A stretch of 64,000 nt of DNA from NCBI GenBank assembly GCA_002345025.1, contig DDUX01000059.1, positions 20,381 through 84,380 on the forward strand, in the 5' to 3' direction. This stretch comes from Candidatus Accumulibacter iunctus. GTDB lineage: Bacteria > Pseudomonadota > Gammaproteobacteria > Burkholderiales > Rhodocyclaceae. Under the pieces are notes generated by a model. That model had not been told where the DNA came from, did no database searches, and saw nothing but the letters and a program-made list of their open reading frames with translations. Position numbers and translations under genes: made by a program. Below are positions 7,114-14,927 of this stretch, one piece after another; within the stretch, counting starts at the first letter, position 1; each line of letters starts with the position of its first letter.

Positions 7114-8850
7114 TTGGCGGAAAAGAGTTTGCGATATGGAATCTATCTCGGCGCCATCCAGCGCCACAGGCGCGAGATCAGTTTTTCAGCGGTGCTCGAA
7201 GCCGAGCGAGCCGGGCCCAGGCGGCCGAGGCTGCGCGTTGTTGATGTGCACCGATTGCTGACGCCGTACGTTTCGTTCCGTTTCGCCGAGCAACTCCGCG
7301 CCGTCCTGCCGCTGGCACTTATGCTGATCGGTTTTCAGGCCCTCGCCCTGCGCACCTCGCTGCTCGACACCGAATCGGTCGCGCTCGGCATCTTCTCGGT
7401 GATCGCCGGCCTGATGGTGTTCACCGAAGGCGTCAAGTACGGCCTGATGCCGTTCGCCGAGAACGTCGGCTTCCAGATGCCGGGCAGGACCCACCCCGCG
7501 GTCCTGCTTTTTTTCAGCCTGCTGCTGGGCGCCGCCGCGACCTTCGCGGAGCCCGCCATCGGCGCTCTGCAGGCAGCCGCGAGCGCCGTATCGCCCGAGC
7601 GTTCGCCGTGGTTGCGTCAGCTTCTCGGCCCCTACGTGCTCTGGCTGGTGCTGGCCGTCGCCGGCGGTGTCGGCCTCGCGGTGGCGGTCGGCATGCTGCG
7701 CATGATGTTTGGCTGGCCACTCAAGAAGATGGTGCTGCTGATCGTGCCGCCAGCCCTGGCGCTCACCGCCTGGTGCGCGCAGCAGCCCGATCTGGCACCG
7801 ATCATCGGCCTCGCCTGGGATTGTGGCGCGATCACCACCGGCCCGGTGACCGTGCCGCTGGTACTGGCGGTCGGGGTGGGCGTTGCCGCTTCGACCGGGC
7901 GCAGTGACAATCCGCTGTCGGGTTTCGGGATCGTCACCCTGGCTTCGCTCTTCCCTGTCCTCGCGGTGCTCTGCGTGGCGATCTATCTGACCGGCCAGGG
8001 AGCCGGAGCCATGCTGCCGGTGCTGCCGCCGAGCCTTGCCGGCTGGGAGAAGGAGACTCCTTATGCCGAAACCATTGGCGCGCTGCGCGCCATCGTGCCG
8101 CTGGTGCTGCTGCTGGTGCTGGTGCAGACCCTGCTGCTCCGCCAGAAGATCCGCCAGCTCAACGTCTTCATCTATGGCATCTCGACGGCGCTGGCGGGGA
8201 TGGTGCTGTTCAACCTTGGCCTGACCGCTGGCCTCGTGGCCTTGGGCGAACAGGCCGGAACCAATGTTCCCTGGGCCTTCTCCACACACCGCGTAACCGG
8301 TGCGCCAGCGCTCTATCCTTTCGTCCTCGGTATCGCCATGACCATGGTCTTCGCCTTCGCGATCGGCTACGGCGCCACCGTTGCTGAGCCGGCGCTCAAC
8401 GCCATGGGCATGACGGTCGAGAACCTCACCAACGGCGTTTTCCGCAAGCGCATGCTGATCCATGCCGTGGCTGTCGGCGTCGGCTGCGGCGCCGCCCTGG
8501 GGGTTGCCCGCATCCTCTTCGACCTGCCGCTGTGGGGGTTGCTGCTGACCGGCTATACGATCGCCCTGGTGCTGACCATCGTCTCGCGCGAGGAGATCGT
8601 CAACCTCGCCTGGGACAGCGCCGGCGTCACCACCGGGCCAGTGACCGTGCCCCTGCTGCTCGCGCTGGGCATTGGCCTCGGCGACGCCGTCAATGCCGCC
8701 GACGGTTTCGGCATTCTCGCCCTGTGTTCGGTCGGTCCGATCATCTCGGTCCTCGCCACCGGCCTTTGGGCCGACCTGCAGAGCCGCAGCGCCACAGCGA
8801 CCGAAAGCAGGAAGTCGGCGAAAACGGACAAGAAGGGCAGGAAGGCATGA
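7114..8850 (+). CDS. DUF1538 family membrane transporter (two-repeat)
   Basis: A 578-residue polytopic membrane protein with two copies of the DUF1538 unit. Each repeat ends in a near-identical signature: 'LAWDCGAITTGPVTVPLVLA' and 'LAWDSAGVTTGPVTVPLLLA', plus 'FAEPAIG' and 'VAEPALN'. DUF1538 proteins (UmpA/UmpB, from memory) have been reported as Na+(Li+,K+)/H+ antiporters. The start is TTG with GGAGGAGA seven bases upstream. The C-terminal tail is Lys/Arg-rich. The stop overlaps the next start (ATGA), coupling it to two PII-like genes, then nhaD. I infer an alkali-cation/proton antiporter controlled by PII-like subunits; family certain, substrate inferred. Confidence 0.85.
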   Translation: MAEKSLRYGIYLGAIQRHRREISFSAVLEAERAGPRRPRLRVVDVHRLLTPYVSFRFAEQLRAVLPLALMLIGFQALALRTSLLDTESVALGIFSVIAGLMVFTEGVKYGLMPFAENVGFQMPGRTHPAVLLFFSLLLGAAATFAEPAIGALQAAASAVSPERSPWLRQLLGPYVLWLVLAVAGGVGLAVAVGMLRMMFGWPLKKMVLLIVPPALALTAWCAQQPDLAPIIGLAWDCGAITTGPVTVPLVLAVGVGVAASTGRSDNPLSGFGIVTLASLFPVLAVLCVAIYLTGQGAGAMLPVLPPSLAGWEKETPYAETIGALRAIVPLVLLLVLVQTLLLRQKIRQLNVFIYGISTALAGMVLFNLGLTAGLVALGEQAGTNVPWAFSTHRVTGAPALYPFVLGIAMTMVFAFAIGYGATVAEPALNAMGMTVENLTNGVFRKRMLIHAVAVGVGCGAALGVARILFDLPLWGLLLTGYTIALVLTIVSREEIVNLAWDSAGVTTGPVTVPLLLALGIGLGDAVNAADGFGILALCSVGPIISVLATGLWADLQSRSATATESRKSAKTDKKGRKA

Positions 8851-9230
8851 GCAAGAGCAATGAACTGATCGTGTTGACTGAGGTGATGCTGATCACCGCC
8901 ATCGTTCAGCGTGGCGTTGCCGATCTGGTCGTCCAGGTCGCGCTGGAAGCCGGTGCGCAGGGTGCCACCGTCTTCCATGCGCACGGCACCGGCGTCCGCC
9001 AGAAGCACTTGGGCATCCTTGGCCTGACGGTCAATACGGAAAAGGAAATCATCTACATCGCGGTGCCGGCCGAACAGGCGGATCGCCTGTTCGAGCGGAT
9101 CTTCGTTTCGGCCAAGATGGACACGCCGGGCATGGGGATCCTCTGGGTCACCCGACTGGAGAAGATGGCCACCTACATACCGCACGAGGTCGCTGCCCGC
9201 TTCGGCGTACACACGGAGCGCCGCGAGTGA
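8847..9230 (+). CDS. PII-like signalling protein
   Basis: A 127-residue ferredoxin-like-fold protein of the GlnB/PII superfamily. It has 'AIVQRGVADLVVQVALEAGAQGATVFHAHGTG' in the first beta-alpha-beta unit and a C-terminal 'TPGMGILWVTRLEKMATYI' characteristic of PII-like sensors. The canonical GlnB T-loop with its uridylylated Tyr is not recognisable, so it is a PII-like rather than a nitrogen PII protein. It overlaps the DUF1538 gene by four bases and is itself overlapped by a second PII-like gene. Such proteins usually bind nucleotides or anions and gate the neighbouring transporter; that is my inference. Confidence 0.83.
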   Translation: MSKSNELIVLTEVMLITAIVQRGVADLVVQVALEAGAQGATVFHAHGTGVRQKHLGILGLTVNTEKEIIYIAVPAEQADRLFERIFVSAKMDTPGMGILWVTRLEKMATYIPHEVAARFGVHTERRE

Positions 9231-9568
9231 GTGTGCTGGCGCACATTGGCTACGGCGTCGACAAGAAGCTGATCACGGCGATCGTTGCCAGCGGTCAGGG
9301 AATGAAGCTGATGAAGCTGGTCGAGAACCGGCCCGGCATCCTTTCCGTCACCCATCATCACGCACGCGGCAGCGACAGCCGGCGCCGACGACCAGGGCGC
9401 GTTTCGTGGAGCGAGAAGGACGTGCTGATGGTGCTGGTCGAAGCACCCCAGGCGGACGAGACCTTTGCCCTGCTGTTCACTTCGGCAGGGCTCGGAGAAC
9501 CGCATCAGGGCGTCATCTTCATGGAGGCGGTCCGCCGTGGGCACCCGCTGATGCCCTTCGCCATCTGA
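9227..9568 (+). CDS. second PII-like protein
   Basis: A 113-residue protein starting with GTG inside the stop of the preceding PII-like gene (GTGA overlap). Its pattern is similar but diverged: 'LITAIVASGQGMKLMKLV', an Arg-rich loop 'ARGSDSRRRRPGRVSW' where the T-loop would be, and 'PHQGVIFMEAVRRGHPLMPF' at the end. The strongly basic loop is unusual and could mediate docking onto the membrane transporter or binding of an anionic ligand. Together the two PII-like proteins could form a heteromeric sensor for the DUF1538 transporter. Family assignment is good, role inferred. Confidence 0.75.
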   Translation: MSVLAHIGYGVDKKLITAIVASGQGMKLMKLVENRPGILSVTHHHARGSDSRRRRPGRVSWSEKDVLMVLVEAPQADETFALLFTSAGLGEPHQGVIFMEAVRRGHPLMPFAI

Positions 9569-9660
9569 CCCGGAGCGTTGCTGCTGCCGATTCAGGCGGC
9601 TCGCCACCGAACCCGTTCTTCCTCTCTCCCGTCCACCACCGCACACAAGGAGTTGAATCG

Positions 9661-11073
9661 ATGTACCCGCACCTGGTCTCCCTGTGTGCCCTGCTGATCA
9701 CGCCATTGCCGTCCTGGGCCGCAACGGGCAGCAGCGAGATCGTCAATCTCACCGCCAGCGCGATGGGGATCCTCTCCGTGCTGCTGTTTGTCGCGGCCTA
9801 CGTGCTGGTGATGTTCGAAGAGCAGTTGCATCTGCGCAAGAGCAAACCGGTGATGGTGGCTGCAGGCATCATCTGGATCCTGGTCGCCGTCTCCTACCAG
9901 GCGCTGGGCAGACCCGACCATGCCCACGCGGCAGTGATGCACAACCTGAGCGAGTATGTCGAACTGTTCCTCTTCCTGCTGGCAGCGATGACCTACATCA
10001 ACGCGCTGGAAGAACGCAATGCCTTCCTGGCACTGCGCTCGTGGCTGGTGAACAAGGGGTTCAGCTTGCGCCAGCTCTTCTGGATGACCGGCCTGCTCGC
10101 CTTTTTCATCTCACCGGTCGCCGACAACCTGACCACCGCCCTGCTGATGGGCGCCGTGGTGATGGCCGTGGGCGCCAACAACCCCACCTTCATGGTCGTC
10201 TCGTGCATCAACATCGTCATCGCCGCCAACGCCGGTGGCGCCTTCTCGCCATTCGGCGACATTACCACCCTGATGGTCTGGCAGAAGGGCAAGGTCGAGT
10301 TCTTCGGCTTCTTCGCCCTCTTCATCCCCTCGCTGATCAACTGGCTGGTGCCGGCGGTCTGCATGAGCCTGACGGTGCCAAAAGGGAAGCCGCAGGTGAG
10401 TGACGCGACGGTGCCCATGAAACTGGGAGCGAAGCGGATCATGGCGCTGTTCCTGCTGACCATCGTCACCGCGGTGTCCTTTCACAACTTCCTGCACCTG
10501 CCGCCGGCGATTGGAATGATGCTGGGAATGGGCTATCTGTCGCTGTTCGCCTACTACCTGATCAAGGTCGAAGGGCGCATGCTGAGCGGCGACAACCCGC
10601 TCGACATCACCGGCCACAAACACGAGACTTTCGACCTCTTCCGCAAGGTGGCCAAGGCCGAATGGGACACCCTGCTGTTCTTCTATGGTGTGATCCTCTG
10701 TGTCGGCGGCCTCGGGCAGTTCGGTTACCTGGCGATGACCTCCACCCTGATGTACGACGGACTGGGGCAGACCACCGCCAACATCATGATTGGCGTTCTT
10801 TCAGCCTTCATTGACAACATCCCGGTGATGTTTGCCGTGCTGAGCATGGATCCGCAGATGTCCGTCGGCCAATGGCTGCTGGTGACACTCACTGCCGGCG
10901 TCGGTGGCAGTCTGTTGTCCATCGGCTCGGCCGCCGGTGTCGCCCTGATGGGGACGGCGCGCGGCGTCTATACCTTTGGCTCACACCTGAAATGGACCTG
11001 GGCGATCGCCCTCGGCTACGCCGCGAGCATCGCCGTCCACATGGTCATGAATGCCCGGCTGTTTACCGGCTGA
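9661..11073 (+). CDS. nhaD: NhaD-type Na+/H+ antiporter
   Basis: A 470-residue integral membrane protein of the ArsB/NhaD superfamily, exchanging cytoplasmic Na+ or Li+ for periplasmic protons. It has a cleavable signal-like N terminus ('LITPLPSWAA') and about a dozen membrane spans. Diagnostic segments are 'SPVADNLTTALLMG', 'ANAGGAFSPFGDITTLMVW' and 'LSAFIDNIPVMFAVLSM', the conserved Asp-Asn motifs of the two re-entrant halves. Length equals well-studied NhaD proteins. An excellent AAGGAG precedes the ATG. It lies 92 bp after the PII-like pair, so it probably belongs to the same operon as the DUF1538 gene. The nhaR gene near 61.7 kb encodes a candidate sodium-responsive activator. Confidence 0.93.
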   Translation: MYPHLVSLCALLITPLPSWAATGSSEIVNLTASAMGILSVLLFVAAYVLVMFEEQLHLRKSKPVMVAAGIIWILVAVSYQALGRPDHAHAAVMHNLSEYVELFLFLLAAMTYINALEERNAFLALRSWLVNKGFSLRQLFWMTGLLAFFISPVADNLTTALLMGAVVMAVGANNPTFMVVSCINIVIAANAGGAFSPFGDITTLMVWQKGKVEFFGFFALFIPSLINWLVPAVCMSLTVPKGKPQVSDATVPMKLGAKRIMALFLLTIVTAVSFHNFLHLPPAIGMMLGMGYLSLFAYYLIKVEGRMLSGDNPLDITGHKHETFDLFRKVAKAEWDTLLFFYGVILCVGGLGQFGYLAMTSTLMYDGLGQTTANIMIGVLSAFIDNIPVMFAVLSMDPQMSVGQWLLVTLTAGVGGSLLSIGSAAGVALMGTARGVYTFGSHLKWTWAIALGYAASIAVHMVMNARLFTG

Positions 11074-11102
11074 CGCTGGCTGCCCGATCGCCGGCAGCCG
11101 CT

Positions 11103-12359
11103 TCAGATGCGCTCGGCGCGAACCCTGGTCGCGGTGCGTGCGTCGGCTTCGACGACAGTATAGCGGTAGGTCTGTTCCACAACCGTGTCGCCAACCTGCG
11201 GGATGCGCCGCAGGCGGTTGGTCAGGAAGCCGGCGATGGTATGCGCTTCGCCCACCGGCAGGCCGAGCTTGAGCGAATCGTTGAGTTCGGAAATCGGCGC
11301 CCGACCGCTGATCAGGTGCGTATCGTCGTCGACGGACTCGATGCTGATGCGGCGCCCCTTCATGCTGTCGAAGTCGAAACCCGAATCGACCGGGCCAACG
11401 ACCTCCTCGAAGATGTCCTCCATCGTCAGGATGCCGATCGCCGAGCCGAACTCGTCGACGATCACCGCCATGTGGTCAGTGCGCGAGCGCAGCAGTGGCA
11501 GCACCTGGTCGAGGCTCTGCCGCGGCGACAGATAGAGCGCCGGCTTGACGAAGTCGCCCACCGGACGCTGCTCGATGTCCGGCAGCAACAGGTCCCAGGT
11601 GCTGAGCGTCATGACGCCGGTGACGTTGGTGATGTTGCCGCGGAACACCGGCAGGCGGTTGAAGCCGGAAGACCAGACGCGGCGCACCGCTTCCTCCATG
11701 TCGCGCGTCTCGTTGAAGCCGATGACCTCGGCCAGCGGCGTCATCACCTCGCCGACCGTCGTGTCGGCGAAGCGGAAGATGCGCCGGATGCGCTGCTTGC
11801 TGGTCGCCGCGCTGTCGGAAGCGGTTTCGGAGATGTCGATCAGGACGCGCAGTTCGTCCTTGCTGATGAAGCCGCTCGACGCCGAACTGGCGCCGCCGAA
11901 GAGGCGGGCGGCGAAACGGGCGACGCGGCTGAAGACGACGATCACCGGGTAGAAGACGTAGGAGAAGAAGCGCAGACCGTAAATGATTCGCGTGACGATC
12001 GTGTCGGCCTTCTGCTGGAAGATGCTCTTCGGCACGATCTCGCCGAAAATCAGCAGGAAGGGGGTGAATACCAGTACCGAGACGACATCGCCGATGTCGC
12101 CGAAGAGACGGACGAAGATCAGCGTGCCGAGGGTGGTGATCGTCACCGTCGCGATATTGGTGCCGACCAGCGTCGTCCCGAGCATCACGTCGGGCGTGCG
12201 GAACAGGCTGAGAACCAGCTTGGCTCCCGGATTGCCCATTCGCGCCTCGTGCCGCAAATGGATTTTGTCCGAATTGACCATCGCCAGTTCGGAGCCGGAG
12301 AAGAATCCCTTGAGCAGCAGGAAGATCAGGATCACCAGCAACTGCAGAATCAGTTCCAT
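11103..12359 (-). CDS. CNNM/CorC-family transporter, type B copy 1 (DUF21-CBS-CorC_HlyC)
   Basis: A 418-residue member of the CNNM/CorC family of Mg2+/Na+ exchangers. The DUF21 membrane domain (about 1-170) has 'GFFSGSELAMVNSD' and 'FGEIVPKSIFQQKAD'; the paired CBS domains follow ('VMTPLAEVIGFNE', 'DEFGSAIGILTMEDIFEEVVG', about 185-325); and a C-terminal CorC_HlyC domain binds the regulatory core. It is close in sequence to the gene at 20276, and like that gene it lies just downstream of a type-A paralogue (15-bp gap). GGGAGAA precedes the ATG. Its last codons are duplicated at 6927-6975. Convergent with nhaD. Confidence 0.9.
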   Translation of the reverse strand: MELILQLLVILIFLLLKGFFSGSELAMVNSDKIHLRHEARMGNPGAKLVLSLFRTPDVMLGTTLVGTNIATVTITTLGTLIFVRLFGDIGDVVSVLVFTPFLLIFGEIVPKSIFQQKADTIVTRIIYGLRFFSYVFYPVIVVFSRVARFAARLFGGASSASSGFISKDELRVLIDISETASDSAATSKQRIRRIFRFADTTVGEVMTPLAEVIGFNETRDMEEAVRRVWSSGFNRLPVFRGNITNVTGVMTLSTWDLLLPDIEQRPVGDFVKPALYLSPRQSLDQVLPLLRSRTDHMAVIVDEFGSAIGILTMEDIFEEVVGPVDSGFDFDSMKGRRISIESVDDDTHLISGRAPISELNDSLKLGLPVGEAHTIAGFLTNRLRRIPQVGDTVVEQTYRYTVVEADARTATRVRAERI

Positions 12360-12374
12360 CGTTCTTCTCCCTGG

Positions 12375-13916
12375 TTAGCCCGCGGCCGGACGTGCGCTGT
12401 CCGGCTCGCTGGCGGCTGTCGTTTCGCCGGCGGCGGCTGCGGCCGCCCGTGACTGCTCTTCGTCTTCAGGTGGCGCCTCATGCAGCAGATCCGCTTCCTC
12501 ATATTCCTCCTGCGCCTGCTGCTCCTGATCCTCCGTCGAGACATCGGGTAGCGGCGCCGCGATGCTCTCGATCTCTTCCGGCTTTGCGGGCGTTTCCTCG
12601 GGCTCGTCCGGTGTGCGGCCACGCGACACCCGCACCTTGGTGATGCGCATGCCGGCCACCTCGCGCACGGTGATCTCGTAGTCGGCGTAGAAGACCTTCT
12701 CGCCCACCCGTGGCAGGCGCCCGAAGAGGACCAGCGTCACGCCGCCGATGGTGTTCATCAGCGGGTCGTCGATGTCGAAATTGGTCAGCGTGCGCAGGTC
12801 CGCCAGCCGCATGTAGCCGGGGACGGTATAGCTGTCGTTGTCCTCCTCCTGGAAGTGCTCCTGACCGCGCAGCTTGCCCGAGATCTCGCCGAAGATGAAA
12901 CTCAGGACATCCTTCATCGTGACGATGCCGAGCACTTCTCCGTACTCGCCGATGACGACTGCGGCGCGCGTGTTGAAGCGCTGGAAATACTCCAGCATCT
13001 CATCGACCTTTTTCGTTGGCGGAACGAAATGCGCGGGCCGCAGGATCTCCTGCAACTCGATCCTCCTGCCGCCGCCACCGCGGATGCGGCGCAGCAGATC
13101 CTCGGCCTGCAGGAAGCCGATGACGTTATCCCAATGCCCGCGGTATACCGGAACGCGTGGGTGGCGATAACTGCGGAAGCGATCGATCAACTCGTCGACC
13201 GGCAGGTCGCCATCGAGAAAGCGGATGCGAGGCCCGGGGGTCATGATGCGCGCGACGTCGGTTTCAGCCGCCTCGAGGACCTTGTCGATCAGTACCCGTT
13301 CCGAGGCCTGGATGACCCCGGTCTCTTCGCTGTCGGCCATCAGCGTGCGCAGTTCGTCCGCTTTGAGGATGTTCTCGCGACTGACGTGCTCGCCGACGAC
13401 GAAAGTGGTGACGCGGTCGGCGACCAGTCGAACGACGTTGCGCAGCGGCGTGACGATGAAGATCCATTTTGGCAGGAAGCGCGCCGACAGGAGGGTGGAG
13501 AACTTCACCGGGAAGTTGACCGCGATCGTCTTCGGCGTCACCTCGCCGAAGAGCAGCAGCAGCGGCACCATCACGAGGACATTGATCCAGCCGGCGTCGT
13601 CCTCGCCGAAGGCGGTGATGAGGATCATCGTCATGTTCGCCGCGGCAGCGATGTTCACCAGTTCGTTGCCGCAGAGCAGCGAGACGATCAGCCGCCGCGG
13701 CTCGTCGAGCATCGCGTGGATGCTCTCGGAATGAGGATTGCGGGAATTCCGCAGTTTCTGCAGATCGATCCGGCTGAGCGAGAAGAGGGCGGTTTCCGAC
13801 CCCGAAAAGAAGGCCGACATCGAGAACAGGCAGCACTGCACCAGGATGCGGATCACCAGCTCCCAGTCGACCGCCGCCAGGCTGCCCATGACCTCGGACA
13901 TGCTCAATCCTTCCAT
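12375..13916 (-). CDS. CNNM/CorC-family transporter, type A copy 1
   Basis: A 513-residue CNNM/CorC protein. DUF21 membrane domain with 'AFFSGSETALFSLSRIDLQ' (about 36-54) and 'FGEVTPKTIAVNFP'; CBS pair with 'RIMTPGPRIRFLDGD' and 'GEYGEVLGIVTMKDVLSFIFG'; CorC_HlyC domain; then a long acidic tail rich in Glu, Gln and Ala (about 430-513) that its paralogues lack. It is most like the gene at 18875. First gene of an A-then-B pair with 11103..12359. Two starts are possible: ATG 13916 (GAAGGGG upstream) and ATG 13901 (AAGGA six bases upstream); they differ by five residues. The acidic tail may bind cations or a partner. Confidence 0.9.
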   Translation of the reverse strand: MEGLSMSEVMGSLAAVDWELVIRILVQCCLFSMSAFFSGSETALFSLSRIDLQKLRNSRNPHSESIHAMLDEPRRLIVSLLCGNELVNIAAAANMTMILITAFGEDDAGWINVLVMVPLLLLFGEVTPKTIAVNFPVKFSTLLSARFLPKWIFIVTPLRNVVRLVADRVTTFVVGEHVSRENILKADELRTLMADSEETGVIQASERVLIDKVLEAAETDVARIMTPGPRIRFLDGDLPVDELIDRFRSYRHPRVPVYRGHWDNVIGFLQAEDLLRRIRGGGGRRIELQEILRPAHFVPPTKKVDEMLEYFQRFNTRAAVVIGEYGEVLGIVTMKDVLSFIFGEISGKLRGQEHFQEEDNDSYTVPGYMRLADLRTLTNFDIDDPLMNTIGGVTLVLFGRLPRVGEKVFYADYEITVREVAGMRITKVRVSRGRTPDEPEETPAKPEEIESIAAPLPDVSTEDQEQQAQEEYEEADLLHEAPPEDEEQSRAAAAAAGETTAASEPDSARPAAG

Positions 13917-14393
13917 CCCCTTCCCCTTCAGGAAATCCTGTTTGTTCTCAAGGCACAGCGGCGTCGTCGCCGCTCGCCGCCGGGTGCGTCATGCGCGCCT
14001 GCCGCGGGCCTTTCGTGGGTCGTCTTCGGCGGCTGCGCGCAACCGTGAAGGATAGGCGCATTGCGGCGTCGAAACAAGCGCATTCGTGCGCCTGCTGCGG
14101 CCGCTGCGGCGCCGGCCGACGGCAGCGGGCGAGCCGGTCCCGAGGCGCGTCGCCGGTCGACGAGCGAGAAGAAATTTTCTATGCAGAGGGAATTTGTTGT
14201 ATTTTTGGCGGCTGCGTCAGCGACGTTCACGGAAAAGTGCCGCGCAAGTCCCAGGCTTCGGGGGGTGACAGGGGTCTGCGGCAGGCGCTCGGCGGTGCAG
14301 TCTGCCGCGCCTGGCTGGAGTTGCCGGTGGCGTCGCCAGTGACGGCAGGCAACGATTGATCAACATCTTCTTTCCTCGGAGGAGCATGTGCAA
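13917..14393. promoter_or_regulatory. divergent intergenic region (CNNM operon / usp)
   Basis: A 477-bp gap between divergently transcribed genes, so it must carry the promoters for the minus-strand CNNM A-B operon and the plus-strand usp-nptA genes. A clearly AT-richer patch at about 14165-14210, including 'AGAAATTTTCTATG' and 'TTTGTTGTATTTTTGG', stands out from the GC-rich surroundings and is the best candidate for promoter sequence. No convincing sigma-70 pair or coding region is seen. Confidence 0.4.
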
Positions 14394-14900
14394 ATGGCTG
14401 AAAACAAGCAAGGCGATGCCCGGTCTTCAGGGCACGGGCGCGGACCGATCCTGGTCGCGGTCGACTTCTCGGCGCATTCGGAGGCCGCACTGCTGCTCGC
14501 CAGCGACCTCGCCGATGGCCTCGACGTGCGGTTGCTGGTGCTGCACGTCGTCCACGATCCGCTCAACATGCCCGGTTACTACGCGCGCAAGGCGCTCAAG
14601 AAGAAGACGCTGACGCGCATGGAGGACATTGCCGGCGAGATGCTCGACGGCTTCCTTGCCGAACTGAAGAAGAAGCACCCGCAGCGGCAGGCGCTGCAGA
14701 AACCCGAAGTGCTTCTGGTCAAGGGAATTCCGGTGACGCGCATCCTGCAGGTGGCGCAGAAGCAGAAGGCGGGCCTGCTGGTACTCGGCAGCAAGGGGAT
14801 GACCGGGCTGCGTCACCTGCTGCTCGGATCGGTCGCCGAGCAGGTCGTCAGCCTGGCGCGATTGCCGGTCACCATCGTCAAGGAGCTTGCGAAAGACTGA
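14394..14900 (+). CDS. universal stress protein (UspA family)
   Basis: A 168-residue single-domain universal stress protein. It begins the fold with 'PILVAVDFSAHSEAALLLAS' and carries the ATP-binding signature G-2x-G-9x-G-S in 'GSKGMTGLRHLLLGSVAEQV', so it should bind ATP and dimerise. GGAGGAG at 14378-14384 favours the ATG at 14394 over a GTG two codons upstream. It lies 27 bp before an NptA-type Na/Pi cotransporter gene and is probably in its operon. USPs are induced by starvation, oxygen shift and membrane stress. Confidence 0.9.
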   Translation: MAENKQGDARSSGHGRGPILVAVDFSAHSEAALLLASDLADGLDVRLLVLHVVHDPLNMPGYYARKALKKKTLTRMEDIAGEMLDGFLAELKKKHPQRQALQKPEVLLVKGIPVTRILQVAQKQKAGLLVLGSKGMTGLRHLLLGSVAEQVVSLARLPVTIVKELAKD

Positions 14901-14927
14901 TTTTCAACCACAGGAGGAGACAGAAGA

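Noticed and set aside
9568..9660. Possible Na+ or Mg2+ riboswitch before nhaD or the CNNM operons
   Set aside because: The nhaD leader is only 92 bp and I could not fit any known riboswitch core by eye there or in the 13.9-14.4 kb gap; a covariance-model search would be needed.
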